Shown piece by piece: positions 19,809-26,435 of a stretch of DNA of 30,557 bases (position 1 is its first letter; each line of letters opens with the position of its first letter). Origin of the DNA: a virus. A program made the position numbers and the translations under genes. The notes beneath the pieces are model-generated. The model did no database searches and had not been told where the DNA came from. It was given only the letters and a program-made list of their open reading frames with translations. The stretch covers positions 1 through 30,557 of the IMG/VR virus record IMGVR_UViG_3300043431_000397. The stretch is one strand, 5' to 3'.

Positions 19809-19814
19809 ATTATA
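19809..19814 (-). promoter_or_regulatory. Consensus -10 box of a leftward promoter
   Basis: TATAAT on the - strand, about 50 bases upstream of the gene at 19757. No good -35 is seen at normal spacing; the palindrome at 19832-19853 occupies that position, which suggests control by an activator or repressor. Confidence 0.6.
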
Positions 19815-19831
19815 GCGGCTTTCTGATTTTG

Positions 19832-19853
19832 TTTTGTGAACCAGTTCACAAAA
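19832..19853. promoter_or_regulatory. 22-bp palindromic operator candidate
   Basis: Perfect arms TTTTGTGAAC / GTTCACAAAA around a two-base centre, overlapping the -35 position of the promoter at 19809. This is a typical site for a dimeric regulator. Confidence 0.7.
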
Positions 19854-19872
19854 TCTAGCAATTGCTAGATTT
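19851..19872. promoter_or_regulatory. Second 22-bp perfect palindrome (CTAG type)
   Basis: AAATCTAGCAA and its exact reverse complement with no spacer, overlapping the previous palindrome by three bases. The GCTAG core recurs near 21113-21139, 21679 and 22682-22735. Confidence 0.7.
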
Positions 19873-19901
19873 GATTTTGTGCGGTGGCGGGGCTTGCTTT
19901 T

Positions 19902-20708
19902 TTAGCATATGTCAGAATGCCGGCCATCGTTGCCAGGCGCGGCCGCCAGGCGTGCCGCTTCCAGCTTTGCCCGCCTTGCGTTATGTTGCGCCCTTCGCCA
20001 GGATTGCAGCCTATACGCGGCAGCGTCGAAGGTTTCCTCGAATTCTTCGCCGCCGTCAACGTCTAAAAAAACTAAGTGTATGTGGTAGCGTTCCCCCGCT
20101 TGGCTTTCTATTCTGGTTATATGCTCAAAATCAGTCTTAAATGCTTTCTCGCCGCGTTTGGGTTTGTACGGCCTCAACTGTACGGCCTGCAAAACTTCAG
20201 CCGGTAGCAATGACGGCGCGCGCCCTGGTTTGGCTTTTTGGCCTTTGCTTTGCTCGGGGCTTGGCTCTTTTACGTACCAGCGGCGCGCGGCTTTCATTTC
20301 CGCCAACTTTGCGCGCTGTTGGTTTATCTCGTACTGCAACCGGCCTATAGTGGATTCTAGTTTGCTGATTTGCGGCGTATCCTGCTGGTAGCCATTCCCC
20401 GCCAGTATATCAGCGGCTACCGCTTCAGCCGCTTTAAACGTGGCAAACGTGCCCGCGTTTCGGCGCACACCTTTGTAGTATGGCCGGCAGCGATAAAACA
20501 CGCGCCCGCCTTTGGTTAACACTCTAAAAATGTGGCGGTTGCTGGTTGGCTCGCCGTATTCGTCGGGGAACGGTAAAACCTCCCCGCGCGAATCTGCCAG
20601 GGCATTTTTAAAGGCTTTGCGCTCTTTTATGTTCTTTGCAAGCTTATCCAGGCGACGCAAATCAGCCTTACTTGGCTTGGCTTCCAAGTCTCTAAAATCG
20701 TCTACCAT
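19902..20708 (-). CDS. Candidate AP2-like DNA-binding protein with coiled coil
   Basis: 268 residues. About residues 58-102 (HIFRVLTKGGRVFYRCRPYY, then GVRRNAGTFATFKAAEAVAA) read as a three-strand sheet plus helix of the AP2/ERF type, known from phage and mobile-element DNA-binding proteins. The same motif (GRV.YR.RP...GVR...GTF.TF.AA) occurs in the adjacent upstream gene, so the two look like paralogues. After it comes a heptad region (ISKLESTIGRLQYEINQQRA), a basic Pro/Lys linker, and a C-terminal strand/helix unit (YHIHLVFLDVDGGEEFEETF) that may be a second copy of the fold. The start overlaps the upstream gene by seven bases; ribosome site GAGGTGG. Function unknown; control of the nearby operators is an inference. 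Confidence 0.65.
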   Translation of the reverse strand: MVDDFRDLEAKPSKADLRRLDKLAKNIKERKAFKNALADSRGEVLPFPDEYGEPTSNRHIFRVLTKGGRVFYRCRPYYKGVRRNAGTFATFKAAEAVAADILAGNGYQQDTPQISKLESTIGRLQYEINQQRAKLAEMKAARRWYVKEPSPEQSKGQKAKPGRAPSLLPAEVLQAVQLRPYKPKRGEKAFKTDFEHITRIESQAGERYHIHLVFLDVDGGEEFEETFDAAAYRLQSWRRAQHNARRAKLEAARLAAAPGNDGRHSDIC

Positions 20709-21079
20709 AATTCCACCTCATCGGTTACAACTTCGACGGACGCGGGCGAGGCTTTGCGCGCGGCTATTTCGTCAACGGTTGCTTTTAATTGCGCTTCCAA
20801 GCGTTCAACCGCCAGGCGCGCGGCGGTTAGCTTGCGGCGCTTTAATATAAGCGCGTTCTCTAACGCTGTTTTTTTGGCCTCGATCACGGCCAAGGGTTGC
20901 ACGGCGGCGGCGGCGTATTCTTCCGCGCGATCCTGGGCAGCTTCGAAGGTTTCGAACGTTCCAAGCACTACGCGTACACCATGCAAAAACGGGCGTGCAC
21001 GATAGGCCACGCGGCCGGATGTATACTCTATACGCGTTACGCCTGGGTGCCTTGTTTTTGTTTCCCTTATAGTAGCCAT
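20702..21079 (-). CDS. Candidate small AP2-like DNA-binding protein
   Basis: 125 residues. About residues 10-56 (RHPGVTRIEYTSGRVAYRAR, GVRVVLGTFETFEAAQDRAE) fit the AP2/integrase-arm type: GV, aromatic-basic strands, 'lGtFeT.EeAa..a.' helix. The rest is a long charged helix (KKTALENALILKRRKLTAAR, VERLEAQLKATVDEIAARKA), probably a coiled coil for dimerisation, ending acidic. It is the first gene of the leftward cluster, starts after GAGGTTATTTT, and its upstream region carries CTAGC-rich inverted repeats, compatible with autoregulation. Paralogous to the next gene. Confidence 0.7.
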   Translation of the reverse strand: MATIRETKTRHPGVTRIEYTSGRVAYRARPFLHGVRVVLGTFETFEAAQDRAEEYAAAAVQPLAVIEAKKTALENALILKRRKLTAARLAVERLEAQLKATVDEIAARKASPASVEVVTDEVELW

Positions 21080-21397
21080 AAAATAACCTCGATGGTGTTT
21101 AAAGCGTCAGCCTAGCATAAAAAAGCTAGGGTTGCTAGTTTTTCGATACCTTTAAGCGGTGCGGGTTGATTGTTTTTTGCGCCTTCGAAGGGTAGAAGCT
21201 CAAAAAAGGGCATTTAAAAAACTAAACCTAGTTACAACCCGTTTTAGGCATTTTTCTACTACATAATCCAACCCACGCCATTTTTGGCCTTGTCTGTGTA
21301 AAAGGGGAGAAAACCGCGCAGTAACACGCGGAAAACAGCGAGCGCTTTTTGTAAAGCCCCTAAGCAAATAGGGGGTTCGGTAGCGCTACGGGATAAA
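21080..21397. promoter_or_regulatory. Intergenic turnaround region upstream of the leftward genes
   Basis: No convincing gene. It contains an inverted repeat CCTAGC / GCTAGG around ATAAAAAA at 21113-21132 followed by another GCTAG, a CCGCG / CGCGG hairpin near 21313-21330 and CCCCTA / TAGGGG near 21357-21375. The leftward promoter for the AP2-like genes should lie here, but I cannot pick one with confidence. Confidence 0.5.
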
Positions 21398-21673
21398 ATG
21401 CGTGTAGTTTCTACCCTTCTTAACGTTTTACTCTGTGGCTTTTCTCTTTTCTCTTTTATTTTCTCTTTTACTTTTAACTACTCTATATTTAATAGGATAG
21501 TAGGAAAAAGAGAAAGAAAAAGGAACAAAATCAAAGGCTTAACACCGGACGCCAACCTCAAGGGCGGGCTTGGTTTATATGTACTACCCTTCAAAATTTC
21601 AAAACAGCGGCGCGCGGCTTCCAGGCAGCGCGCAACCGTCGGGGAAATTCGCGGGTTTGTGGTTGAGTATTGA
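21398..21673 (+). CDS. Doubtful frame over a pyrimidine/purine tract
   Basis: A 91-residue frame whose N-terminus is hydrophobic (LLNVLLCGFSLFSFIFSFTF) and is followed by a basic stretch (VGKRERKRNKIKG). Both features follow directly from the T-rich and A/G-rich tracts of the DNA, and only a weak GGGATAAA precedes the start. It may be a chance frame; a small membrane protein cannot be excluded. Confidence 0.2.
   Translation: MRVVSTLLNVLLCGFSLFSFIFSFTFNYSIFNRIVGKRERKRNKIKGLTPDANLKGGLGLYVLPFKISKQRRAASRQRATVGEIRGFVVEY
21439..21530. repeat. Polypyrimidine / polypurine imperfect inverted repeat
   Basis: A run of TTTTCTC-type pyrimidines (21439-21475) is followed by the near-palindrome CTACTCTATATTTAATAGGA (21477-21496) and a purine tract GGAAAAAGAGAAAG onward (21503-21525). 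The arms are partly complementary, giving an AT-rich cruciform or strand-asymmetric unwinding element between divergent gene blocks. A replication-origin or regulatory role is possible. Confidence 0.5.
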
Positions 21674-21689
21674 TAAAAGCTAGTATAAA
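21663..21689 (+). promoter_or_regulatory. Putative rightward promoter
   Basis: TTGAGT (21663-21668), then 15 bases, then TATAAA (21684-21689); GCTAG abuts the -10. It would start RNA about 25 bases before the first gene of the rightward direction (21721). The short spacer lowers confidence. Confidence 0.4.
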
Positions 21690-21720
21690 ATCAGGGAATA
21701 ATCGAGGAAACCTAATTGAT

Positions 21721-22254
21721 ATGGCCTTACTATGCTTGCCCGTGAAGCCGGGGAACAATATCGAATCGCTTTTAGACCAGTGCGCAGAATGGAACAATGC
21801 GGTAAGGAATAGCGTTAATCGTTCCAAAAATGGAACAATAGCGAGTGTCGAAAGCCAGAAAACAGGGTTTGCACCTTGCGAATTGCGCGGATATAGCTTC
21901 GATTTGGGCGAATCAGGCTCGATTGAGGCCTCAACATTACCAATCCATGCAGTTTTTGTGCCAAAAAACGAAAAAATCAACTTCGGCCCCTACTTACACG
22001 TTATTCTTAAAACTAACCTGAGCTTTCAGCCGTTACCGGCTTACACAGTCACCCTTATAATAGCCACACCAACACATCTAAAGAGCTTGCTTAAGCACCT
22101 CAACGCAAGCAGACCAAAGCCGGACGGACGAACCACGGCGCAAAAGCTCAGAAAGCAACGCCAACCCGAGGAGACCAAGCCAACCAAGCCGCAGCCCAAT
22201 GGACGCAGCCGGCTAGCCGCAATGCGCAAGCAATTGAAAGCCGGCGCGGCGTGA
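21721..22254 (+). CDS. Protein of unknown function, 177 residues
   Basis: The start at 21721 (MALLCLPVKPGNNIESLLDQ) is the first ATG after the putative promoter and a GAGGAAACC site, though the spacing is long. The body (CELRGYSFDLGESGSIEAST, LPIHAVFVPKNEKINFGPYL, then AYTVTLIIATPTHLKSLLKH) looks globular; the C-terminal 45 residues are basic and low in complexity (RTTAQKLRKQRQPEETKPTK, then SRLAAMRKQLKAGAA). No family recognised. It stands alone between the leftward cluster and the late operon, directly before a 7-bp tandem array; a regulatory or DNA-binding role is a guess. Confidence 0.6.
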   Translation: MALLCLPVKPGNNIESLLDQCAEWNNAVRNSVNRSKNGTIASVESQKTGFAPCELRGYSFDLGESGSIEASTLPIHAVFVPKNEKINFGPYLHVILKTNLSFQPLPAYTVTLIIATPTHLKSLLKHLNASRPKPDGRTTAQKLRKQRQPEETKPTKPQPNGRSRLAAMRKQLKAGAA

Positions 22255-22263
22255 TGGCCTTCC

Positions 22264-22392
22264 GGTCTGCGGTCTGCGGTCTGCGGTCTGCGGTCTGCGG
22301 TCTGCGGTCTGCGGTCTGCGGTCTGCGGTCTGCGGTCTGCGGTCTGCGGTCTGCGGTCTGCGGTCTGCGGTCTGCGGTCTGCGGTCTGCGGT
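22264..22392. repeat. Tandem array of the 7-bp unit GGTCTGC (about 18.4 copies)
   Basis: 129 bp of perfect 7-bp repeats begin ten bases after the stop of the gene at 21721. As 7 is not a multiple of three, all frames stay open on both strands and create spurious frames with a seven-residue period. The copy number should be prone to slippage. On the other strand the unit reads GCAGACC. Confidence 0.95.
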
Positions 22393-22445
22393 GGATAGGG
22401 CAGGGCAGCCAAAAAATCGCGACGTCGCGCTGGCGCGCTCCATGA

Positions 22446-22549
22446 TGAATCGCTTCGCTCAGTTATTTGATTTTTTAAAACCGCTCGCTTCGCTCGCATA
22501 ATGAATCGCTTCGCTCAGCTATTAGATGATTGGTAATGAATCGCTTCGC
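22446..22549 (+). repeat. Three copies of TGAATCGCTTCGCTCAG
   Basis: Copies at 22446-22462 and 22502-22518 are identical over 17 bases; the third (22537-22549) keeps the first 13. CGCTTCGC is also found in between (22485-22497). Confidence 0.8.
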
Positions 22550-22560
22550 GATGGTTTTTT
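22540..22560 (+). terminator. Putative Rho-independent terminator
   Basis: ATCGC / GCGAT with a TTC loop, then GG and six T residues. The stem is short (5 bp), but the T-run and position (after the gene at 21721) fit. It uses the third copy of the TGAATCGCTTCGC repeat. Confidence 0.45.
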
Positions 22561-22604
22561 CTGATAGAGGGTAGGGGGGAGGTGGCACCTACCAGGGAAC
22601 TCAG

Positions 22605-22748
22605 CCCGGTGCTTTATATGTTCTACCCCTGGCCTGGCTAATAGAAATTTCCAACCATTTTTCAGAAACCATCTAACATATGCTAGATATGCCTAACCCG
22701 TAGCCGAAGATTCGAAAATTCGAACCCGGTGCTAGATATGCCTAACCT
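22605..22748. repeat. Three related copies of CCCGGTGCT(W)(R)ATATG..CTA.CC
   Basis: At 22605 CCCGGTGCTTTATATGTTCT, at 22679 TATGCTAGATATGCCTAACC, at 22725 CCCGGTGCTAGATATGCCTA. The cores TGCTAGATATG (twice) and TGCTTTATATG resemble extended -10 elements (TGn plus an AT-rich hexamer), so they may be late promoters or operators upstream of the structural genes. The region 22255-23081 holds no convincing gene. Confidence 0.6.
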
Positions 22749-22876
22749 AAAATTCTAAAAAATTACCCTCTATAAAAGACGAAAATCTCGCCTAACACAC
22801 GTTCCAATACGCAATCCGCAATCCACCACCCCACCTAAGCAGAAAAAACTAAACCCGATACCGCACCAAAAAAATT

Positions 22877-22905
22877 TTGACAAAAAAGACGAAAACACCC
22901 ACTAT
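22877..22905 (+). promoter_or_regulatory. Putative promoter of the structural operon
   Basis: TTGACA (22877-22882), preceded by an A/T-rich tract, with CACTAT 17 bases downstream. It would give a leader of about 170 bases before the first late gene. The -10 is weak. Confidence 0.35.
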
Positions 22906-23081
22906 GCCCCCGTGGCATTTATCCTCGTTTATGCTGCACGCGGTACGGCGTGTTCCAGTCACGTCGTGCCGCAACCCCACAACTCAAACCGCAATTCAAA
23001 GCCAACAGTTGACGTACCTTTCGTCGACGACTACCATCTGCACGTACCAAAATTTTTTAAGCCGCGGTTAACGAGGACCCT

Positions 23082-23456
23082 ATGGCCACCAACATAATTG
23101 ATTTTTCAAAAGGGACGCTCCGCAATCCCACGCCGAATCCCAATCCCAATCCCAATCCCAATCCCAATCCCAATCCCAATCCCACGCCCGCGCCCAATCC
23201 CACACCCAATCCCACACCCACGCCCGTAAACGAGGGGTTACTACTCATTCTCGAAGATTTACTGCGACGCACAAAGACAGGCGAGTTGCGGACGTTAGTG
23301 GTGCTAGGACTTTGCGATGATAAGGGGATTATTGATGGGTGGTGCTTAGACCCGTATTCGCCAGACAATAGCTATCCGTACGTACATATCGGAGGATTGG
23401 CGGCGCTGCAACGGGATTTTATGAACGCTACAATACCGCATCGCGAACAGGACTAA
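23082..23456 (+). CDS. Small protein with an Asn-Pro repeat, first gene of the late operon
   Basis: 124 residues. After MATNIIDFSKGTLRNP comes a low-complexity Asn-Pro/Thr-Pro stretch (about residues 15-49), encoded by tandem hexamers AATCCC, acting as a rigid extended linker. The C-terminal domain (LLLILEDLLRRTKTGELRTL, VVLGLCDDKGIIDGWCL, YVHIGGLAALQRDFM) looks like a compact alpha/beta unit; 'r.GEl..lvvlg..ddG....w......y.higgl..l..d' is a pattern I have seen in small phage proteins of unknown role. The start is well supported by AACGAGGACCCT. It precedes the membrane peptide and TerS. Confidence 0.7.
   Translation: MATNIIDFSKGTLRNPTPNPNPNPNPNPNPNPNPTPAPNPTPNPTPTPVNEGLLLILEDLLRRTKTGELRTLVVLGLCDDKGIIDGWCLDPYSPDNSYPYVHIGGLAALQRDFMNATIPHREQD
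23134..23182 (+). repeat. Hexanucleotide tandem repeat AATCCC inside a gene
   Basis: About eight near-perfect copies encode alternating Asn-Pro. Length changes by slippage would add or remove Asn-Pro pairs without breaking the frame. Confidence 0.85.
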
Positions 23457-23463
23457 TTTAATT

Positions 23464-23598
23464 ATGCGCCCAGAATTTAAAACGTTATTTAAGGATATTA
23501 TTGTGTACGCCATCGCCGCCGCACTACTCGCAGGCGCCGTCGCAGCGATTTGGCTTTTATCAACACCAGAACAGGCTTTTTCATCGGTGCCTTTATGA
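23464..23598 (+). CDS. 44-residue membrane peptide
   Basis: MRPEFKTLFKDIIVYAIAAA, then LLAGAVAAIWLLSTPEQAFS and SVPL. One hydrophobic helix (about residues 12-33) with a basic N-terminus. Its TGA overlaps the ATG of TerS as ATGA, so it is probably translated and coupled to TerS; its own ribosome site (AGGAC) is distant. Position before TerS could suit a lysis- or pinholin-like role, but nothing more supports that. Confidence 0.6.
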   Translation: MRPEFKTLFKDIIVYAIAAALLAGAVAAIWLLSTPEQAFSSVPL

Positions 23599-24395
23599 GC
23601 GAAGCTGAACACCAAAAAGCGCGACCCAAGTTGCCGGATTACCTGGCGAAGTATCAGCAGAGCCCGGAAGAAATTTTGGGCGGGCGTTTGATACCGCCGG
23701 CCCGTCCGAAGGGCGTAGAGAATCAGGTGTTTAAGCGGCATCCCAATACCCTGGATTTGACGCAGTTGGCGTACGTCGACCCCAACACCCACGCGGGCAT
23801 AGCGCCGCCGGTTATGCCCACGCCCCGTACGGTAAGGCAGGTAAAGTACACGTCGCCGGAAGCATTGCAGTACGCCATTGATTTGTATTTCGACAAAGCG
23901 GAAGCGACTCGCGGGATGCCGGAATTTGAAGAGCCGACAGTACCCGGATTGGCGTACGCCTTGGGATTTGCCACGCGGCAAGCGTTTGTCGAGTATCGGA
24001 AAGACGACGCGGACGACGGGTATCAGTTCGTGGTTAAGCGCGCGCTGACATTGCTCGAGTCATTTAGTAATCAGAAGATTTTGAAAGGTGGACCGGCGAC
24101 GCCGGGAACTATTTTTAATTTGAAAAACCAACACGGCTGGTCAGATAAGATGGAGCAGACCACAACGCATAAGGTGGGCGGGACATTGGAGGCAATGCTC
24201 GAGGCAATGCAGGGGCGGGTGCTGCGGCCTATGATGCCGACGCTGCCGACACCGGACATTATCGACGCGGAAGTGATTGCGCCAACCGCAACCACCGAGC
24301 ACACTCAGACCATTGCGCCAACACTTGAACAGCAAAAGTACACGACGCTCAAACCAACCAGCACAACCGATCAAGACGACGAGGAATTATGGTAG
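23595..24395 (+). CDS. terS: Terminase small subunit (gp3-like)
   Basis: 266 residues from the ATG at 23595, coupled to the upstream peptide. Residues about 84-187 match the DNA-packaging gp3-like small terminases: KYTSPEALQYAIDLYFDKAE, PTVPGLAYALGFATRQAFVE, then ALTLLES, ATPGTIFNLKNQHGWSDK. This domain carries a helix-turn-helix-like unit that binds the packaging site and recruits the large subunit. The first 80 residues are a Pro-rich arm and the C-terminus is Thr/Gln-rich and acidic (TDQDDEELW), probably the contact to TerL. The order TerS, one orphan gene, then TerL supports the call. Confidence 0.85.
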   Translation: MSEAEHQKARPKLPDYLAKYQQSPEEILGGRLIPPARPKGVENQVFKRHPNTLDLTQLAYVDPNTHAGIAPPVMPTPRTVRQVKYTSPEALQYAIDLYFDKAEATRGMPEFEEPTVPGLAYALGFATRQAFVEYRKDDADDGYQFVVKRALTLLESFSNQKILKGGPATPGTIFNLKNQHGWSDKMEQTTTHKVGGTLEAMLEAMQGRVLRPMMPTLPTPDIIDAEVIAPTATTEHTQTIAPTLEQQKYTTLKPTSTTDQDDEELW

Positions 24396-24769
24396 CCAAC
24401 AGCAATCCCGCCGCGGCAGTAGATGATTATCACGTTACGATCACACCGATTGTGTCGACGCTTAGGGTGTACACCAGTAAGGATGGGTACGAACACCGCG
24501 AGCCGTTTTTGTTGGTGGGTACGCAATTGCACACCAGCGATTCGGAAGTAATGATTCAGGGCATAAAGGGGACCATAAGTCGCGCGTCGCTTTTGGCTAT
24601 TTGTCAGAAAGTACATGACGACGGGAACAATACGGCGCAAGTGAAAAGGCCAGCGGGAAAACAAATGCCGTTCGGCGAATTGATACACGAAGGAAAGTAC
24701 GAAGACACGTACTTCGTAGACCTGCGGCAACTAGCCGCCGACGGATTGATTACGCCGAGAGCACAATGA
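24389..24769 (+). CDS. Small protein between TerS and TerL, function unknown
   Basis: 126 residues. VDDYHVTITPIVSTLRVYTS, KDGYEHREPFLLVGTQLHTS and GTISRASLLAICQKVHDDGN suggest a beta-rich N-terminal half and a small helix, then a Lys/Pro stretch and YEDTYFVDLRQLAADGLITP. The start overlaps the end of TerS and uses GAGGAATT within that gene; the stop overlaps the TerL start. Strict coupling implies co-production with the packaging enzyme, but no role can be assigned. Confidence 0.75.
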   Translation: MVANSNPAAAVDDYHVTITPIVSTLRVYTSKDGYEHREPFLLVGTQLHTSDSEVMIQGIKGTISRASLLAICQKVHDDGNNTAQVKRPAGKQMPFGELIHEGKYEDTYFVDLRQLAADGLITPRAQ

Positions 24770-26409
24770 CCACCACACATCGCACGACATCCAACATTCA
24801 CAACCCGGCGAAGGTATTGGCGTTCCCGCCAAAGCGCACGGACAAGTTCGCGTTCGACTTTACGGAAGCGGATTTGGAAGCAGGCCTCGGCGACCCACGG
24901 TGGCGCTTGGCGAATTTGTATACGATCGTCAACGCGAAGAAAGAGGTTGTTGTGTTCAGGCCTAACATCGCGCAGATACAGCTACTCGACGCTATGTGGT
25001 ACCGGAACGTGGTGCTGAAAGCACGGAAGATGGGCTTTTCGACACTGATTCAGTTGTTGGGTTTGGATACCGCGCTGTTTGCGCCAAACGAGAGGATGAA
25101 AGTAATCGCGCAAGACGTGGCGTTGGCGGAAGGGATTTTTCGCGACGTACTGAAGTTTGCATACGACAACATGCCGGAGCCCTTCAAGATAGCGGCACCC
25201 GTCGTAGGAGAAGCATCAAAGAGCAAAATTGAATTTCGTAACAACTCGATTGTTGAAGTCACAACATCTGCTAGAGGCAGTACCCCGACGTTCCTGCACT
25301 GCTCAGAGCTTGGGAAAATAGCAGCCAAAGACCCAGGCAAAGCCAGAGAGATTCAAACCGGTACCATTACCGCAGCGGCGGAAGACGCAATCGTCTTTGT
25401 GGAGTCAACAGCCGAAGGCCAGACGGGCGTGTTTTTTGACATGGTAGAGACTGCGCGAAAAACCAAAGAAGCTGGAACCCCTTTGTGGAAGCTCGACTTC
25501 AAATTGTTTTTCTTTGCCTGGTGGATGGACCCGAAATACGTGGCACCGGCCAACACGGTACCGATTTCAGATAAGGATCACCGGTACTTCAACAAGGTTG
25601 AGCAAGACGCAAAAACCACACTGACGCCAGAACAACGGGCGTGGTACGTGAAGTTCCGCGAGGTGACCTACGCTGGCGATCAGACAATGATGTACCAGGA
25701 AATGCCGTCGACAGTCGAGGAACCGTTTAAGGTCAGTATGGAAGGCGCGTACTTCACGGAGCAGTTCACCAGCATCCGGAAACAAAATAGAATTGGCACC
25801 GTACCGTACGACCAACACTATCCGGTGTCACTGTTCTTCGACATCGGCGGGAACGATGAAACCGCGATTTGGTTTATCCAGCCCTGTCGTACGCATTACG
25901 CAGTCATAGATTTTTACGAGGCAACCGGCGAACCGTACCAACATTTCGTCGACGAAGTGGACAGCCGCGGCTACGTGCTGGACTATGTGTACCTGCCGCA
26001 TGACGCGAACCACCGCCGGCAAGGGGAGCAACGAAATTTGACACCGGAAGAAATGCTACAAAGCGTGGCGCCGCACTGGCGTTTCTGGTTGGTGCCGCGT
26101 ACGCCCGATAAGCAGATGGCGATCCAACAGGCACGTAACTTTTTGCCGATGTGCGTATTCGACGAGAGTAAGTGCAAAGACGGGATCAAACATTTAGAAT
26201 CGTACCGCAAAACCTGGGACCCGCGCTTACAGACCTGGCGACCAACGCCACGCCACGACGCTTCTTCAAATGCTGCCGACGCGTTCCTTCAAGCTGCGCA
26301 AGCAAAAGCCGGCGGGTATTTCGCAGTCGTCGGCGGAGCCGGAGGCGCCGGCTTTGGAAACGATCAATTCGGCGGATGGTATGATGCGCCACCCTTACTG
26401 GATTACTAA
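24766..26409 (+). CDS. terL: Terminase large subunit
   Basis: 547 residues. ATPase domain: the deviant Walker A VLKARKMGFSTLI (about residues 83-95) and the Walker B/catalytic region FLHCSELGKIA (177-187), followed by a motif III-like VFVESTAEG. Nuclease domain: LFFDIGGNDETAI with Asp359, YLPHDANH with Asp413, and RHDASSNAADAF with acidic residues near 498-505, the RNase-H-like metal ligands. The enzyme cuts the concatemer and pumps DNA into the prohead through the portal. The C-terminal 40 residues are Gly-rich and flexible. The length is normal. The start overlaps the upstream stop by ATGA. Confidence 0.95.
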   Translation: MTTTHRTTSNIHNPAKVLAFPPKRTDKFAFDFTEADLEAGLGDPRWRLANLYTIVNAKKEVVVFRPNIAQIQLLDAMWYRNVVLKARKMGFSTLIQLLGLDTALFAPNERMKVIAQDVALAEGIFRDVLKFAYDNMPEPFKIAAPVVGEASKSKIEFRNNSIVEVTTSARGSTPTFLHCSELGKIAAKDPGKAREIQTGTITAAAEDAIVFVESTAEGQTGVFFDMVETARKTKEAGTPLWKLDFKLFFFAWWMDPKYVAPANTVPISDKDHRYFNKVEQDAKTTLTPEQRAWYVKFREVTYAGDQTMMYQEMPSTVEEPFKVSMEGAYFTEQFTSIRKQNRIGTVPYDQHYPVSLFFDIGGNDETAIWFIQPCRTHYAVIDFYEATGEPYQHFVDEVDSRGYVLDYVYLPHDANHRRQGEQRNLTPEEMLQSVAPHWRFWLVPRTPDKQMAIQQARNFLPMCVFDESKCKDGIKHLESYRKTWDPRLQTWRPTPRHDASSNAADAFLQAAQAKAGGYFAVVGGAGGAGFGNDQFGGWYDAPPLLDY

Positions 26410-26435
26410 TAGCGCACACTTAACAGGAGCCGCTA

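Noticed and set aside
503-20708. Long + strand frames opposite the leftward genes
   Set aside because: They mirror well supported - strand genes with ribosome sites and ATGA overlaps; none has a recognisable domain.
21356-21378. Terminator at CCCCTA / TAGGGG
   Set aside because: The stem is only six base pairs and no T-run follows on either strand.
21591-21980. 129-residue - strand frame opposite the gene at 21721
   Set aside because: It overlaps a better supported + strand gene, and lacks a ribosome site.
22041-22499. Frames with PQTADRR or VCGLRSA repeats on either strand
   Set aside because: They are produced by the 7-bp tandem repeat, which is open in all frames; no ribosome sites or conserved ends.
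22877-23097. Two overlapping + strand frames (64 and 61 residues) before the first late gene
   Set aside because: Both begin at poor start codons or lack ribosome sites, overlap each other, and run into the leader of the gene at 23082. A leader peptide is possible but not supported.
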